The position numbers and the translations under genes were made by a program. A stretch of DNA of 5,574 nucleotides from Rhizobiaceae bacterium (GTDB taxonomy: Bacteria > Pseudomonadota > Alphaproteobacteria > Rhizobiales > Rhizobiaceae): NCBI GenBank assembly GCA_028865845.1, contig JAGWJK010000357.1:1-5574 (forward strand), in the 5' to 3' direction. The notes under the pieces are model-generated. The model saw only the letters and a program-made list of their open reading frames with translations, made no database searches and was not told where the DNA came from. Below, piece after piece: positions 1-5,240 of the stretch; within the stretch, counting starts at the first letter, position 1, and each line of letters begins with the position of its first letter.

Positions 1-831
1 CCCGATACGCGTGGGCCGCAGATCGCTCGTGTTACCATATCCGGGCTCATAACCGATGATACCGAGCTTCTGGAGCGACTGAAGAAGATCAAGGACAATG
101 ATCAGGTCAAGGCGCTGATCGTGTCGATCTCGTCGACCGGCGGCACGACTTATGGCGGCGAGCGCATCTTCAAGGCGATCCGCGCCGTCGCCGCCAAGAA
201 GCCTGTCGTGTCAGACATCCGCACCGTTGCCGCTTCCGCCGGCTACATGATCGCGACTGCCGGCGACGACATCGTTGCCGGCGATACGTCGATCACCGGA
301 TCGATCGGCGTTATCTTCCAATATCCGCAGACGAAGGATCTGCTCGACAAGCTCGGCGTATCGCTGGAGGAGATCAAGTCCGCGCCGCTGAAGGCCGAAC
401 CCTCGCCGTTTCACCCCGCCAGCGAGGATGCGAAGAACATGATCCGCAACATGGTCATGGACAGTTACGCCTGGTTCGTCGATCTCGTCGCCGATCGCCG
501 CAAATTGCCGCATGACGAAGTGCTGAAGCTCGCCGATGGAAGCATCTTCACCGGTCGTCAGGCGCTGCAGAACAAGCTGATCGATACGCTCGGCGGCGAG
601 GACGAAATCCGCGCCTATCTCGATACGCGCAAGGTGAAGAAGGACCTGCCTATCGTGGATTGGGAAAAAGAGAGCAAAACTTCAACCTTCTTCTTCTCCG
701 GTGCAGCTTCCTGGTTGCTAAATCTCCTCGGTTATGATGATTTTATGAAGGGAGAGGATCTCCAGAAAATCATGACAGAGAAGTTGTTTCTTGACGGCCT
801 GCTTTCTGTTTGGCAGGGTGCAGCCAATTGA
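1..831 (+). CDS. sppA: Signal peptide peptidase SppA, short single-domain type (5' end missing)
   Basis: Membrane-associated serine protease of peptidase family S49 that degrades signal peptides left in the membrane after secretion. The frame is open from base 1, and 276 residues are visible before the TGA at 829-831. Homologues of this short class are about 290-320 residues, so only an N-terminal segment, expected to hold the membrane anchor, is missing. The fragment opens with the beta-strand typical of the fold (IARVTISGLITDD). A Gly-Gly turn follows in ISSTGG (about residues 42-47), where most family members have SPGG. The nucleophile is Ser79 of the AASAGY motif (bases 235-237), followed by TGSIGVI. 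The general-base lysine is probably Lys131 in the LKAEPSPF segment (bases 391-393), by analogy with the Ser-Lys dyad of Bacillus SppA. The C-terminal region carries the family's DGSIFTGRQAL and DTLGG motifs. ihfB starts 26 bases downstream, so the two are probably co-transcribed. A GTG at 121 is internal, not the start. Confidence 0.95.
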   Translation, partial: PDTRGPQIARVTISGLITDDTELLERLKKIKDNDQVKALIVSISSTGGTTYGGERIFKAIRAVAAKKPVVSDIRTVAASAGYMIATAGDDIVAGDTSITGSIGVIFQYPQTKDLLDKLGVSLEEIKSAPLKAEPSPFHPASEDAKNMIRNMVMDSYAWFVDLVADRRKLPHDEVLKLADGSIFTGRQALQNKLIDTLGGEDEIRAYLDTRKVKKDLPIVDWEKESKTSTFFFSGAASWLLNLLGYDDFMKGEDLQKIMTEKLFLDGLLSVWQGAAN

Positions 832-833
832 TA

Positions 834-846
834 AATCAATAATTTA
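834..846 (+). promoter_or_regulatory. Candidate IHF binding site in the ihfB leader
   Basis: Bases 834-846 match the IHF consensus WATCAANNNNTTR at every specified position: AATCAA, four free bases, then TTA. The site lies in the AT-rich 26-base spacer between the sppA stop codon and the ihfB GTG start, and its last base is the first base of the ribosome binding site AAGGGGG. Because the gene that follows encodes an IHF subunit, autoregulation is the obvious reading; IHF is known to repress its own genes in E. coli. The match is seen in the sequence, but binding and its effect are inferred. Confidence 0.5.
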
Positions 847-857
847 AGGGGGCAACC

Positions 858-1172
858 GTGATCAAGTCGGAATTGGTGCAGATAGTTGCGGCACGTAACC
901 CGCATCTTTATCACCGCGATGTCGAAAATATCGTCAACGCCGTCCTCGACGAGATCACAGATGCACTTGCTGCGGGAAACCGGGTTGAGTTGCGCGGCTT
1001 CGGTGCTTTTTCCGTCAAGAACCGCCCGTCGCGCTCCGGCCGCAATCCGCGCACCGGCGACACGGTTTTCGTCGAGGAAAAGTGGGTTCCCTTTTTCAAG
1101 ACCGGCAAGGAACTGCGCGAGCGCCTCAACCCCGGCTCCGGCGATGAAGACGACGACAGCGACAACGACTGA
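858..1172 (+). CDS. ihfB: Integration host factor subunit beta
   Basis: A 104-residue HU/IHF-family nucleoid protein that forms a heterodimer with IHF-alpha (ihfA, not in this window) and bends DNA sharply at WATCAANNNNTTR sites. It acts in recombination, replication and sigma-54 dependent transcription. The N-terminal two-helix dimerisation region (residues 1-40) is followed by the family signature [11 protein letters not shown] (46-56) and the DNA-embracing arm SGRNPRTG (60-67). Pro64 at the arm tip corresponds to the proline that intercalates in the minor groove. [13 protein letters not shown] closes the fold at 77-89. After this comes an acidic tail (residues 95-104: mostly Asp and Glu) absent from the 94-residue E. 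coli protein. The start is GTG at 858, supported by a strong ribosome binding site AAGGGGG at 846-852 with a 5-base spacer and by the normal IHF-beta N-terminus (MIKSELVQ). It sits just behind sppA, with a candidate IHF site in between. Confidence 0.96.
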   Translation: MIKSELVQIVAARNPHLYHRDVENIVNAVLDEITDALAAGNRVELRGFGAFSVKNRPSRSGRNPRTGDTVFVEEKWVPFFKTGKELRERLNPGSGDEDDDSDND

Positions 1173-1210
1173 TCGGCATCGTGACCGATTTGCTTCCTGG
1201 ACATGATCGC

Positions 1211-1226
1211 GCCATCCACGGATGGC
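1211..1226 (+). other. Short inverted repeat between ihfB and the LapA-domain gene
   Basis: GCCATCC at 1211-1217 and GGATGGC at 1220-1226 are perfect reverse complements. As RNA they could form a 6-pair stem with a CACG loop. No T-run follows, so it is a poor intrinsic terminator. It could weakly attenuate read-through from ihfB or be chance. Confidence 0.3.
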
Positions 1227-1228
1227 AC

Positions 1229-1256
1229 TTGAACTCGGCTCTGTCATTCTTATTCT
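1229..1256 (+). promoter_or_regulatory. Candidate housekeeping promoter for the LapA-domain gene
   Basis: TTGAAC at 1229-1234 (preceded by C, so CTTGAAC, close to the rhizobial -35 CTTGAC) is followed after 16 bases by TATTCT at 1251-1256. Transcription would begin near 1263, about 40 bases before the ATG at 1303. It lies in the 130-base gap after ihfB, where a separate promoter is plausible. The assignment is by pattern only. Confidence 0.35.
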
Positions 1257-1302
1257 GGCGGGGAGAAGATTTCGAGCGTGCCAGGATCAGGAGCATATGG
1301 AA

Positions 1303-1635
1303 ATGACCAAGAAGATCGTCAATCTGCTGATATTGTTGCCGCTCGGCGTCATCCTGATCATCTTCTGCGTTGCCAACAGGCAGTCCGTGACGCTGGCGCT
1401 CAATCCCTTCCGTCCCGAAGATCAGGTTCTTTCGCAGCACGCGCCGCTTTTCGTGCTGCTGTTCGTCGCGCTGATCGTCGGCATGCTGGTCGGTTCGGCC
1501 GTGACTTGGGTCAGCCAGGGCAAACATCGCAAGCGCGCACGCAGCCAGTCGCGCGAGGCGGTGCGCTGGCAAGCGGAAGCCGACAAGCACCGAAACCGCG
1601 CCGAGCAGATTGCCGGCCAGCTTCCGTCGAAATGA
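1303..1635 (+). CDS. LapA-domain (DUF1049) inner-membrane protein
   Basis: A 110-residue membrane protein of the LapA/DUF1049 family. Two hydrophobic helices (about residues 5-24 and 48-70) flank a loop with the family-typical ANRQSVTLALNPF segment. A basic, probably coiled-coil cytoplasmic tail (74-110, rich in Arg, Lys, Glu and Gln) ends in GQLPSK. In E. coli, LapA works with LapB/FtsH in setting lipopolysaccharide synthesis through LpxC. Whether alphaproteobacterial members do the same is not established, so I give no symbol. The frame is open from 1222, but that start would add a non-family N-terminus. AGGAG at 1289-1293 lies 9 bases before the ATG at 1303 and only 3 before the ATG at 1297, so 1303 is preferred and 1297 is possible. 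It follows ihfB with its own candidate promoter and converges on the GNAT gene, with 14 bases between the stops and no visible terminator. Confidence 0.85.
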   Translation: MTKKIVNLLILLPLGVILIIFCVANRQSVTLALNPFRPEDQVLSQHAPLFVLLFVALIVGMLVGSAVTWVSQGKHRKRARSQSREAVRWQAEADKHRNRAEQIAGQLPSK

Positions 1636-1649
1636 CTCCGCGGCTTTTG

Positions 1650-2102
1650 TTAGACGGCCTCGCCTAATCTCATGTCCTTATAGTCGCCCTCGGGCGATGC
1701 GCCGTCGCCGACAATCTCGAAGCCGAGCGAGCGATAGAAGGCGATGGCGCGGGTGTTCCGCACAAGACATTTCAGCCGGTAGCGCCGCTGCGGCCATTGA
1801 GGCAGCGCGGCGAGCAGCGCCTTGCCGGCACCGCGACCCTGATAATCCGGCAGGATATACAGCATGTGGATGAAGTCATCCGGCTCCCACAGGCTCATGA
1901 ATCCGGCTATCGTTCCGCTCTCGTCCTCGCAGACGGTAACGCGCTCGCCGTGCGTATGGGCGGCAAGATCCTCAAGATAGAACCGGCCGGGATCGACCCA
2001 GATGAAGGTCGCGCGACGCACGGACAGATAGATCGCCGCGAGCACGTCCTGATCGCGAGGCTGCATCGGCCGGATGGTCCATAGATTTGGTGTCGATGTC
2101 AT
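1650..2102 (-). CDS. GNAT-family N-acetyltransferase
   Basis: A 150-residue single-domain GNAT enzyme that transfers an acetyl group from acetyl-CoA to an amine; the substrate cannot be told from sequence. The acetyl-CoA pyrophosphate-binding motif A is clear: beta-strand IHMLYILPDY followed by QGRGAG (residues 88-93), matching the Q/RxxGxG/A signature. Motif B follows as VRNTRAIAFYRSLGFE, with Asn116, Tyr123 and the usual GF pair (127-128). The N-terminal WTIRPMQPRDQD is a typical GNAT opening. The start chosen is ATG at 2100-2102. An in-frame TTG at 2121-2123 would add seven residues, but neither has a Shine-Dalgarno sequence. A CTATAT element at 2110-2115 places the likely transcript start almost at the ATG, so the message may be leaderless. 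It lies 36 bases downstream of the coxG-like gene in the same direction. A physiological link to that gene is not evident. Confidence 0.9.
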   Translation of the reverse strand: MTSTPNLWTIRPMQPRDQDVLAAIYLSVRRATFIWVDPGRFYLEDLAAHTHGERVTVCEDESGTIAGFMSLWEPDDFIHMLYILPDYQGRGAGKALLAALPQWPQRRYRLKCLVRNTRAIAFYRSLGFEIVGDGASPEGDYKDMRLGEAV

Positions 2103-2109
2103 CCGGCGG

Positions 2110-2137
2110 ATATAGAGGGGCAAGCGCGCTACGGCAA
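2110..2137 (-). promoter_or_regulatory. Candidate promoter for the GNAT gene, possibly giving a leaderless mRNA
   Basis: Read on the minus strand, TTGCCG (2137-2132) is followed after 16 bases by CTATAT (2115-2110), an exact match to the rhizobial -10 consensus. Initiation 6-7 bases beyond would fall at about 2103-2104, directly before the ATG at 2102. The absence of any Shine-Dalgarno sequence fits. The -35 box lies inside the hairpin at 2132-2160. Confidence 0.4.
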
Positions 2138-2160
2138 ATCAGGCCGGCGCCTGATTGCCG
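2132..2160 (-). terminator. Strong hairpin spanning the end of the coxG-like gene (terminator or attenuator candidate)
   Basis: Plus-strand bases 2132-2144 (CGGCAAATCAGGC) and 2149-2160 (GCCTGATTGCCG) pair over 12 positions with a single bulged A at 2138 and a CGGC tetraloop. On the minus strand it covers the last codons and the TGA stop (2139-2141) of the coxG-like gene. No T-run follows, so classical intrinsic termination is doubtful. It could protect the 3' end, act with Rho, or reduce read-through into the GNAT gene. Confidence 0.45.
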
Positions 2161-2594
2161 GTGACGGCGGCAACGAAGTTGGCGAAAAATTGCTGTGCGA
2201 GTTTCCTGGCGCTGGAGCCGACGATCCACGACCCAAGTTGGGCGATCTTGCCGCCGATTTCGGTTCCTGCGTCATAGTGCAGGATGGTTTCGTTGCCGTC
2301 TTCCTTGAGCGTCACGTCGGCTGCCCCCTTGGCGAAGCCGGCAAGGCCGCCTTTTCCTTCCGCGGAAATCGTATAGCTGTGCGGTGCCTTGATGTTGGTG
2401 AGCGCGATCTCGCCGTCGAAGGAAACCGAGAGCGGCCCGATCTTGACCTTCACCGCCGCGGTCAGCGTTGTCGGCGAAACCCAATCGAGGCTTTGGCAGC
2501 CGGGAATGCATTGCTTGAGGACGCCGGGGTCGTTGAGCGCCGCCCACACCACGTCTCTGGGCGCAGCAATCCGCTCTTCGCCGGTCATGTCCAT
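2139..2594 (-). CDS. CoxG-like SRPBCC-fold protein (carbon monoxide dehydrogenase subunit G family)
   Basis: A 151-residue protein of the CoxG family in the SRPBCC (START/Bet v 1) superfamily, a helix-grip fold with a deep hydrophobic cavity. Characteristic segments are MDMTGEERIAAPRDVVWAAL at 1-20, the NDPGVLKQCIPGC turn at 21-33, VKVKIGPLSVSFDG in the central sheet, the glycine-rich AEGKGGLAGFAKG, and the long C-terminal helix with ARKLAQQFFANF. In carboxydotrophs CoxG helps recruit CO dehydrogenase to the membrane. No coxL, coxM or coxS lies nearby, so this copy is probably an orphan and its partner is unknown. Start: an in-frame ATG at 2594 has the ribosome binding site GGGGGA (2608-2603, minus strand) with an 8-base spacer and gives the usual family N-terminus, so the longer open frame to 2687 is rejected. 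It is first of a minus-strand pair with the GNAT gene and divergent from the methyltransferase operon. Confidence 0.9.
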   Translation of the reverse strand: MDMTGEERIAAPRDVVWAALNDPGVLKQCIPGCQSLDWVSPTTLTAAVKVKIGPLSVSFDGEIALTNIKAPHSYTISAEGKGGLAGFAKGAADVTLKEDGNETILHYDAGTEIGGKIAQLGSWIVGSSARKLAQQFFANFVAAVTGNQAPA

Positions 2595-2629
2595 GCAAGA
2601 AATCCCCCATTCCCCTATTCGAAGGCGTA

Positions 2630-2659
2630 ATGATCGCAGATCGGAAAGCGCTTTGCCAA
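2630..2659 (-). promoter_or_regulatory. Candidate promoter for the coxG-like gene
   Basis: On the minus strand, TTGGCA (2659-2654) is followed after 18 bases by GATCAT (2635-2630). This would start transcription near 2623, with a leader of about 28 bases containing the GGGGGA ribosome binding site. Its -35 box overlaps that of the divergent promoter. Assigned by pattern only. Confidence 0.3.
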
Positions 2660-2680
2660 GTGACGGGCAGATGCTATTTG
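2653..2680 (+). promoter_or_regulatory. Candidate promoter for the methyltransferase-trmH-lspA operon
   Basis: TTGCCA at 2653-2658 is followed after 16 bases by TATTTG at 2675-2680 (or CTATTT at 2674-2679). Transcription from about 2687 would give a leader of roughly 20 bases before the ATG at 2708. It shares bases 2654-2658 with the -35 of the divergent candidate promoter. Confidence 0.35.
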
Positions 2681-2707
2681 CACGCACATATCAATTTTGA
2701 GACAAGC

Positions 2708-3838
2708 ATGGTGAAACAGAAGGAACGCCGGCCCGGCCAGAAAGCCGCGGGCGGCCCGGCGACAAAGCCCCGGCGCGATGCGCCAGGCAAGCCGCCGGCA
2801 CGCGCAGCACAACCCGGTAAGCCGACCCTGGCCGTTCGCGACGGCGGAGATCGGACCGCGCAGGCGCGCGACGCCGCGCCGGTTTCGGCCGTCATCGAAA
2901 GGCCGCTGATTGCCCGCACCGGCGAGCGTCCGGTCGAGCGCGTGCCCGTCATCCTTGAATCGCTGGGCGCCGGCGACTTTCATCTGATCGACATGGGCAA
3001 CGGGCTGAAGCTCGAGCAATATGGTCCTTACCGCATCGTCCGGCCCGAGGCGCAGGCGCTATGGCCGCCGTCGCTGCCCGCGCATGTCTGGGATAATGCC
3101 GATTCCGTATTTACCGGCGATACCGACGAGGATGGCATGGGCCGCTGGCGGTTTCCGCGTCAGGCGCTTGGCGAGACCTGGCCGTTGCAACTGCTCGGCG
3201 TCGATTTTCTCGGCCGCTTCACCGCTTTCCGCCATGTCGGCGTCTTTCCGGAGCAGATTGTCCACTGGGCATGGATGAAGGAACAGGCCGAGGCGGCGAA
3301 AAGGCCGCTGAAGGTGCTGAATCTCTTCGGCTATACCGGCGTCGCCTCGCTGGTGGCCGCCGCTGCCGGCGCGGAGGTGACCCATGTCGACGCCTCGAAA
3401 AAGGCGATCGGCTGGGCGCGTGAAAACCAGGCGCTTGGACGGATGGAGAAATTGCCGATCCGCTGGATCTGCGAGGATGCGATGAAGTTCATCCTGCGCG
3501 AAGAGCGGCGTGGCAGCAAATACGATATCATCCTGACCGATCCGCCGAAATTCGGCAGAGGTCCGAACGGCGAGGTCTGGCATCTCTTCGAACACCTGCC
3601 TTCGATGCTCGATATTTGCCGCGAGATCCTGTCGCCGCAGGCGCTCGGTCTGGTGCTGACGGCCTATTCCATCCGCGCCAGTTTTTATTCGATCCATGAG
3701 CTGATGCGCGAGACGATGCGCGGCGCTGGAGGCGCGGTGGAATCGGGCGAGCTCGTCATCCGTGAGGCGGGCCTTGACGGCAAAACGCCGGGCAGGGCGC
3801 TCTCCACATCTCTCTTCAGCCGCTGGGTGCCGAAATGA
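2708..3838 (+). CDS. Class I SAM-dependent methyltransferase, RlmI/YccW-like (probable rRNA methyltransferase)
   Basis: A 376-residue Rossmann-fold methyltransferase related to the catalytic half of RlmI, which makes m5C in 23S rRNA in E. coli. Motif I is the SAM-binding NLFGYTG at residues 205-211, followed by the acidic strand end VTHVDASKKAIGWAREN. Motif IV is DIILTDPPKFGRG, with DPPKF at 278-282. RlmI's N-terminal PUA domain is not recognisable. Instead, about the first 70 residues are low-complexity and rich in Lys, Arg, Pro, Ala and Gly, probably disordered and nucleic-acid binding. The well-conserved part begins near VERVPVILESLG. The true substrate is unproven. The frame is open from 2630. 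ATG 2708 is chosen because the candidate promoter's transcript would begin after 2630, although its ribosome binding site is weak. The stop codon overlaps the next gene's start in an ATGA (3835-3838), indicating translational coupling. Confidence 0.85.
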   Translation: MVKQKERRPGQKAAGGPATKPRRDAPGKPPARAAQPGKPTLAVRDGGDRTAQARDAAPVSAVIERPLIARTGERPVERVPVILESLGAGDFHLIDMGNGLKLEQYGPYRIVRPEAQALWPPSLPAHVWDNADSVFTGDTDEDGMGRWRFPRQALGETWPLQLLGVDFLGRFTAFRHVGVFPEQIVHWAWMKEQAEAAKRPLKVLNLFGYTGVASLVAAAAGAEVTHVDASKKAIGWARENQALGRMEKLPIRWICEDAMKFILREERRGSKYDIILTDPPKFGRGPNGEVWHLFEHLPSMLDICREILSPQALGLVLTAYSIRASFYSIHELMRETMRGAGGAVESGELVIREAGLDGKTPGRALSTSLFSRWVPK

Positions 3839-4689
3839 ACCAGGATTTTCGCGACGGACCACGCAAGGTCGGGCAGGTGAAGGAAGTAACTTCGCTCGCC
3901 AATCCGATCATCAAGGACATCAAGGCGCTGACAGCGAAGAAATCTCGCGAGGAGAGCGGTGCTTTCCTGGCCGAGGGGCTGAAGCTCGTCATCGATGCGC
4001 TGGAGCTCGGCTGGACGATCCGCACCCTCGTCTACGCCAAGGCCGCCAAGGGCAAGCCGCTGGTCGAGCAGGTGGCCGCAAAGACGGTTGCTGCCGGCGG
4101 TCTTGTGCTGGAGGTCAGCGAAAAGGTCATCGCCTCGATCACCCGTCGCGACAATCCGCAGATGGTGGTCGGCATATTCGATCAGCGCTGGCGGTCGCTT
4201 CGGGATGTCAGGCCGAAGGTGGGCGAGACTTGGGTGGCGCTCGACCGTGTGCGCGATCCCGGCAACCTCGGCACCATCATTCGCACGGCCGATGCGGCCG
4301 GCGCTTCCGGCGTTATCCTTGTCGGCGAAACCACCGATCCGTTCTCCCTCGAAACCGTGCGCGCCACGATGGGCTCGGTCTTTGCCGTTCCTGTCGTCAA
4401 GGCGACAGTGGACGAGTTTCTGGCCTGGAAGAAATCCGCCGGCGTTGCCGTCGTTGCCACGCATCTTGCCGGCGCGGTCGACTACCGCACCATCGATTAC
4501 AGGAAAAAGCCCGTCGTGCTGCTGATGGGCAATGAACAATCCGGTCTGCCGGACACCCTGGCGAAGGAGGCCGATGCGCTTGCCCGCATTCCACAGGCCG
4601 GCCGCGCCGATAGCCTCAATCTGGCGGTCGCAACGGCAGTGATGCTGTTCGAAGCCCGCCGCCACCTTTTGACACTCAGCGAGACCTGA
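3835..4689 (+). CDS. TrmH/SpoU-family RNA 2'-O-ribose methyltransferase
   Basis: A 284-residue SPOUT-class enzyme that methylates the ribose 2'-OH of a tRNA or rRNA nucleotide using SAM bound in a trefoil knot. The N-terminal substrate-binding region (about 16-120) contains the family pattern of [19 protein letters not shown] and a later segment ending in QMVVGIF. The three SpoU motifs are intact. Motif 1 is [20 protein letters not shown] (137-156), with the invariant Asn144 and catalytic-region Arg150. Motif 2 is [11 protein letters not shown], with NEQSG at 233-237. Motif 3 is [17 protein letters not shown], with SLN at 260-262. The exact target (for example a 23S rRNA guanosine as in RlmB, or another site) cannot be assigned. 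Start ATG 3835 overlaps the upstream stop by 4 bases, and the TGA at 4687-4689 shares its A with the lspA ATG. This makes it the middle gene of a coupled three-gene operon. Confidence 0.93.
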   Translation: MNQDFRDGPRKVGQVKEVTSLANPIIKDIKALTAKKSREESGAFLAEGLKLVIDALELGWTIRTLVYAKAAKGKPLVEQVAAKTVAAGGLVLEVSEKVIASITRRDNPQMVVGIFDQRWRSLRDVRPKVGETWVALDRVRDPGNLGTIIRTADAAGASGVILVGETTDPFSLETVRATMGSVFAVPVVKATVDEFLAWKKSAGVAVVATHLAGAVDYRTIDYRKKPVVLLMGNEQSGLPDTLAKEADALARIPQAGRADSLNLAVATAVMLFEARRHLLTLSET

Positions 4690-5207
4690 TGAGCGAAATA
4701 CAGTCGAACGACCGGCCATCCGCAAAGCCCGCGTTGTTTTCCCGGCCGTTGCCGATCCTGATCTTCATCGTTGTTGCCGTCATCCTCGATCAGGTCGTCA
4801 AGGTCATGGTCGACAACTGGCTGCCGCTGCAGGAAGCCGTGCCCGTCATCCCCATGCTGGCGCTCTACCGCACCTATAATCTCGGTGTCGCGTTTTCCAT
4901 GCTGTCGGGCATGGATGGCTGGTTCATCGTCGGCATGCGCCTGGTGATCGTCGCTTTCGTGTTGTGGCTCTGGCGCCGCACGCCCGATCATCGCTGGCTC
5001 GCCCATCTCGGTTTCGCGCTGATCATCGCCGGCGCTCTCGGCAACCTGATCGATCGCTTTCTGTACGGCCATGTCATCGATTACGTTCTCTTCCACACAG
5101 AGACGTGGTCGTTTGCCGTTTTCAACCTGGCCGACAGTTTCATCACCGTTGGCGCCGCCTGCGTCATTCTCGATGAGCTGCTTTTGCCGAAAAAGCCGAA
5201 AGCATAA
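4689..5207 (+). CDS. lspA: Lipoprotein signal peptidase (signal peptidase II)
   Basis: A 172-residue inner-membrane aspartyl protease that cleaves the signal peptide from diacylglyceryl-modified prolipoproteins before the invariant cysteine. Four hydrophobic helices are visible, at about 21-40, 78-95, 104-121 and 142-164. All conserved family motifs are present: LDQVVK with Asp34, the TYNLGVAFS loop (Asn64, Gly66), [15 protein letters not shown] with catalytic Asp131, and FNLADSFI with catalytic Asp149. The protein has a short hydrophilic N-terminal extension (about 20 residues) and a basic tail (PKKPKA). Length is normal for the family. The ATG at 4689 overlaps the trmH-family stop by one base (TGATG), so expression is expected to depend on translation of the upstream gene. 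No clear terminator follows the TAA at 5205-5207; the hairpin at 5250-5279 has only a three-T run after it. Confidence 0.97.
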   Translation: MSEIQSNDRPSAKPALFSRPLPILIFIVVAVILDQVVKVMVDNWLPLQEAVPVIPMLALYRTYNLGVAFSMLSGMDGWFIVGMRLVIVAFVLWLWRRTPDHRWLAHLGFALIIAGALGNLIDRFLYGHVIDYVLFHTETWSFAVFNLADSFITVGAACVILDELLLPKKPKA

Positions 5208-5240
5208 AATTCTACCGAATCTCTGAAGGGCTCGGGAACA

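Noticed and set aside
732..1247. A 171-codon minus-strand open frame opposite sppA and ihfB.
   Set aside because: It covers ihfB and the end of sppA in antisense, and its composition is that of a shadow frame.
1222..1302. Longer start at 1222 for the LapA-domain protein.
   Set aside because: It has no ribosome binding site, it would overlap the candidate promoter and short hairpin, and the added residues are not family-like.
2639..2661. A sigma-54 promoter on the minus strand (TTGGCA... then TTTCC).
   Set aside because: The -12 element lacks the near-invariant GC, so the match to TGGCAC-N5-TTGCW is too weak.
2630..2707. Extending the methyltransferase upstream to the ATG at 2630.
   Set aside because: The added residues resemble no family N-terminus, and the region holds the candidate divergent promoters.
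3059..3862. A 267-codon minus-strand open frame opposite the RlmI-like methyltransferase.
   Set aside because: It is the antisense shadow of a clear methyltransferase, with no domain or ribosome binding signal.
3685..4725. A 346-codon open frame on the minus strand opposite the TrmH-family gene.
   Set aside because: It lies wholly antisense to genes with intact SpoU and methyltransferase motifs, and its translation has no recognisable domain. Long antisense frames are common in GC-rich DNA.
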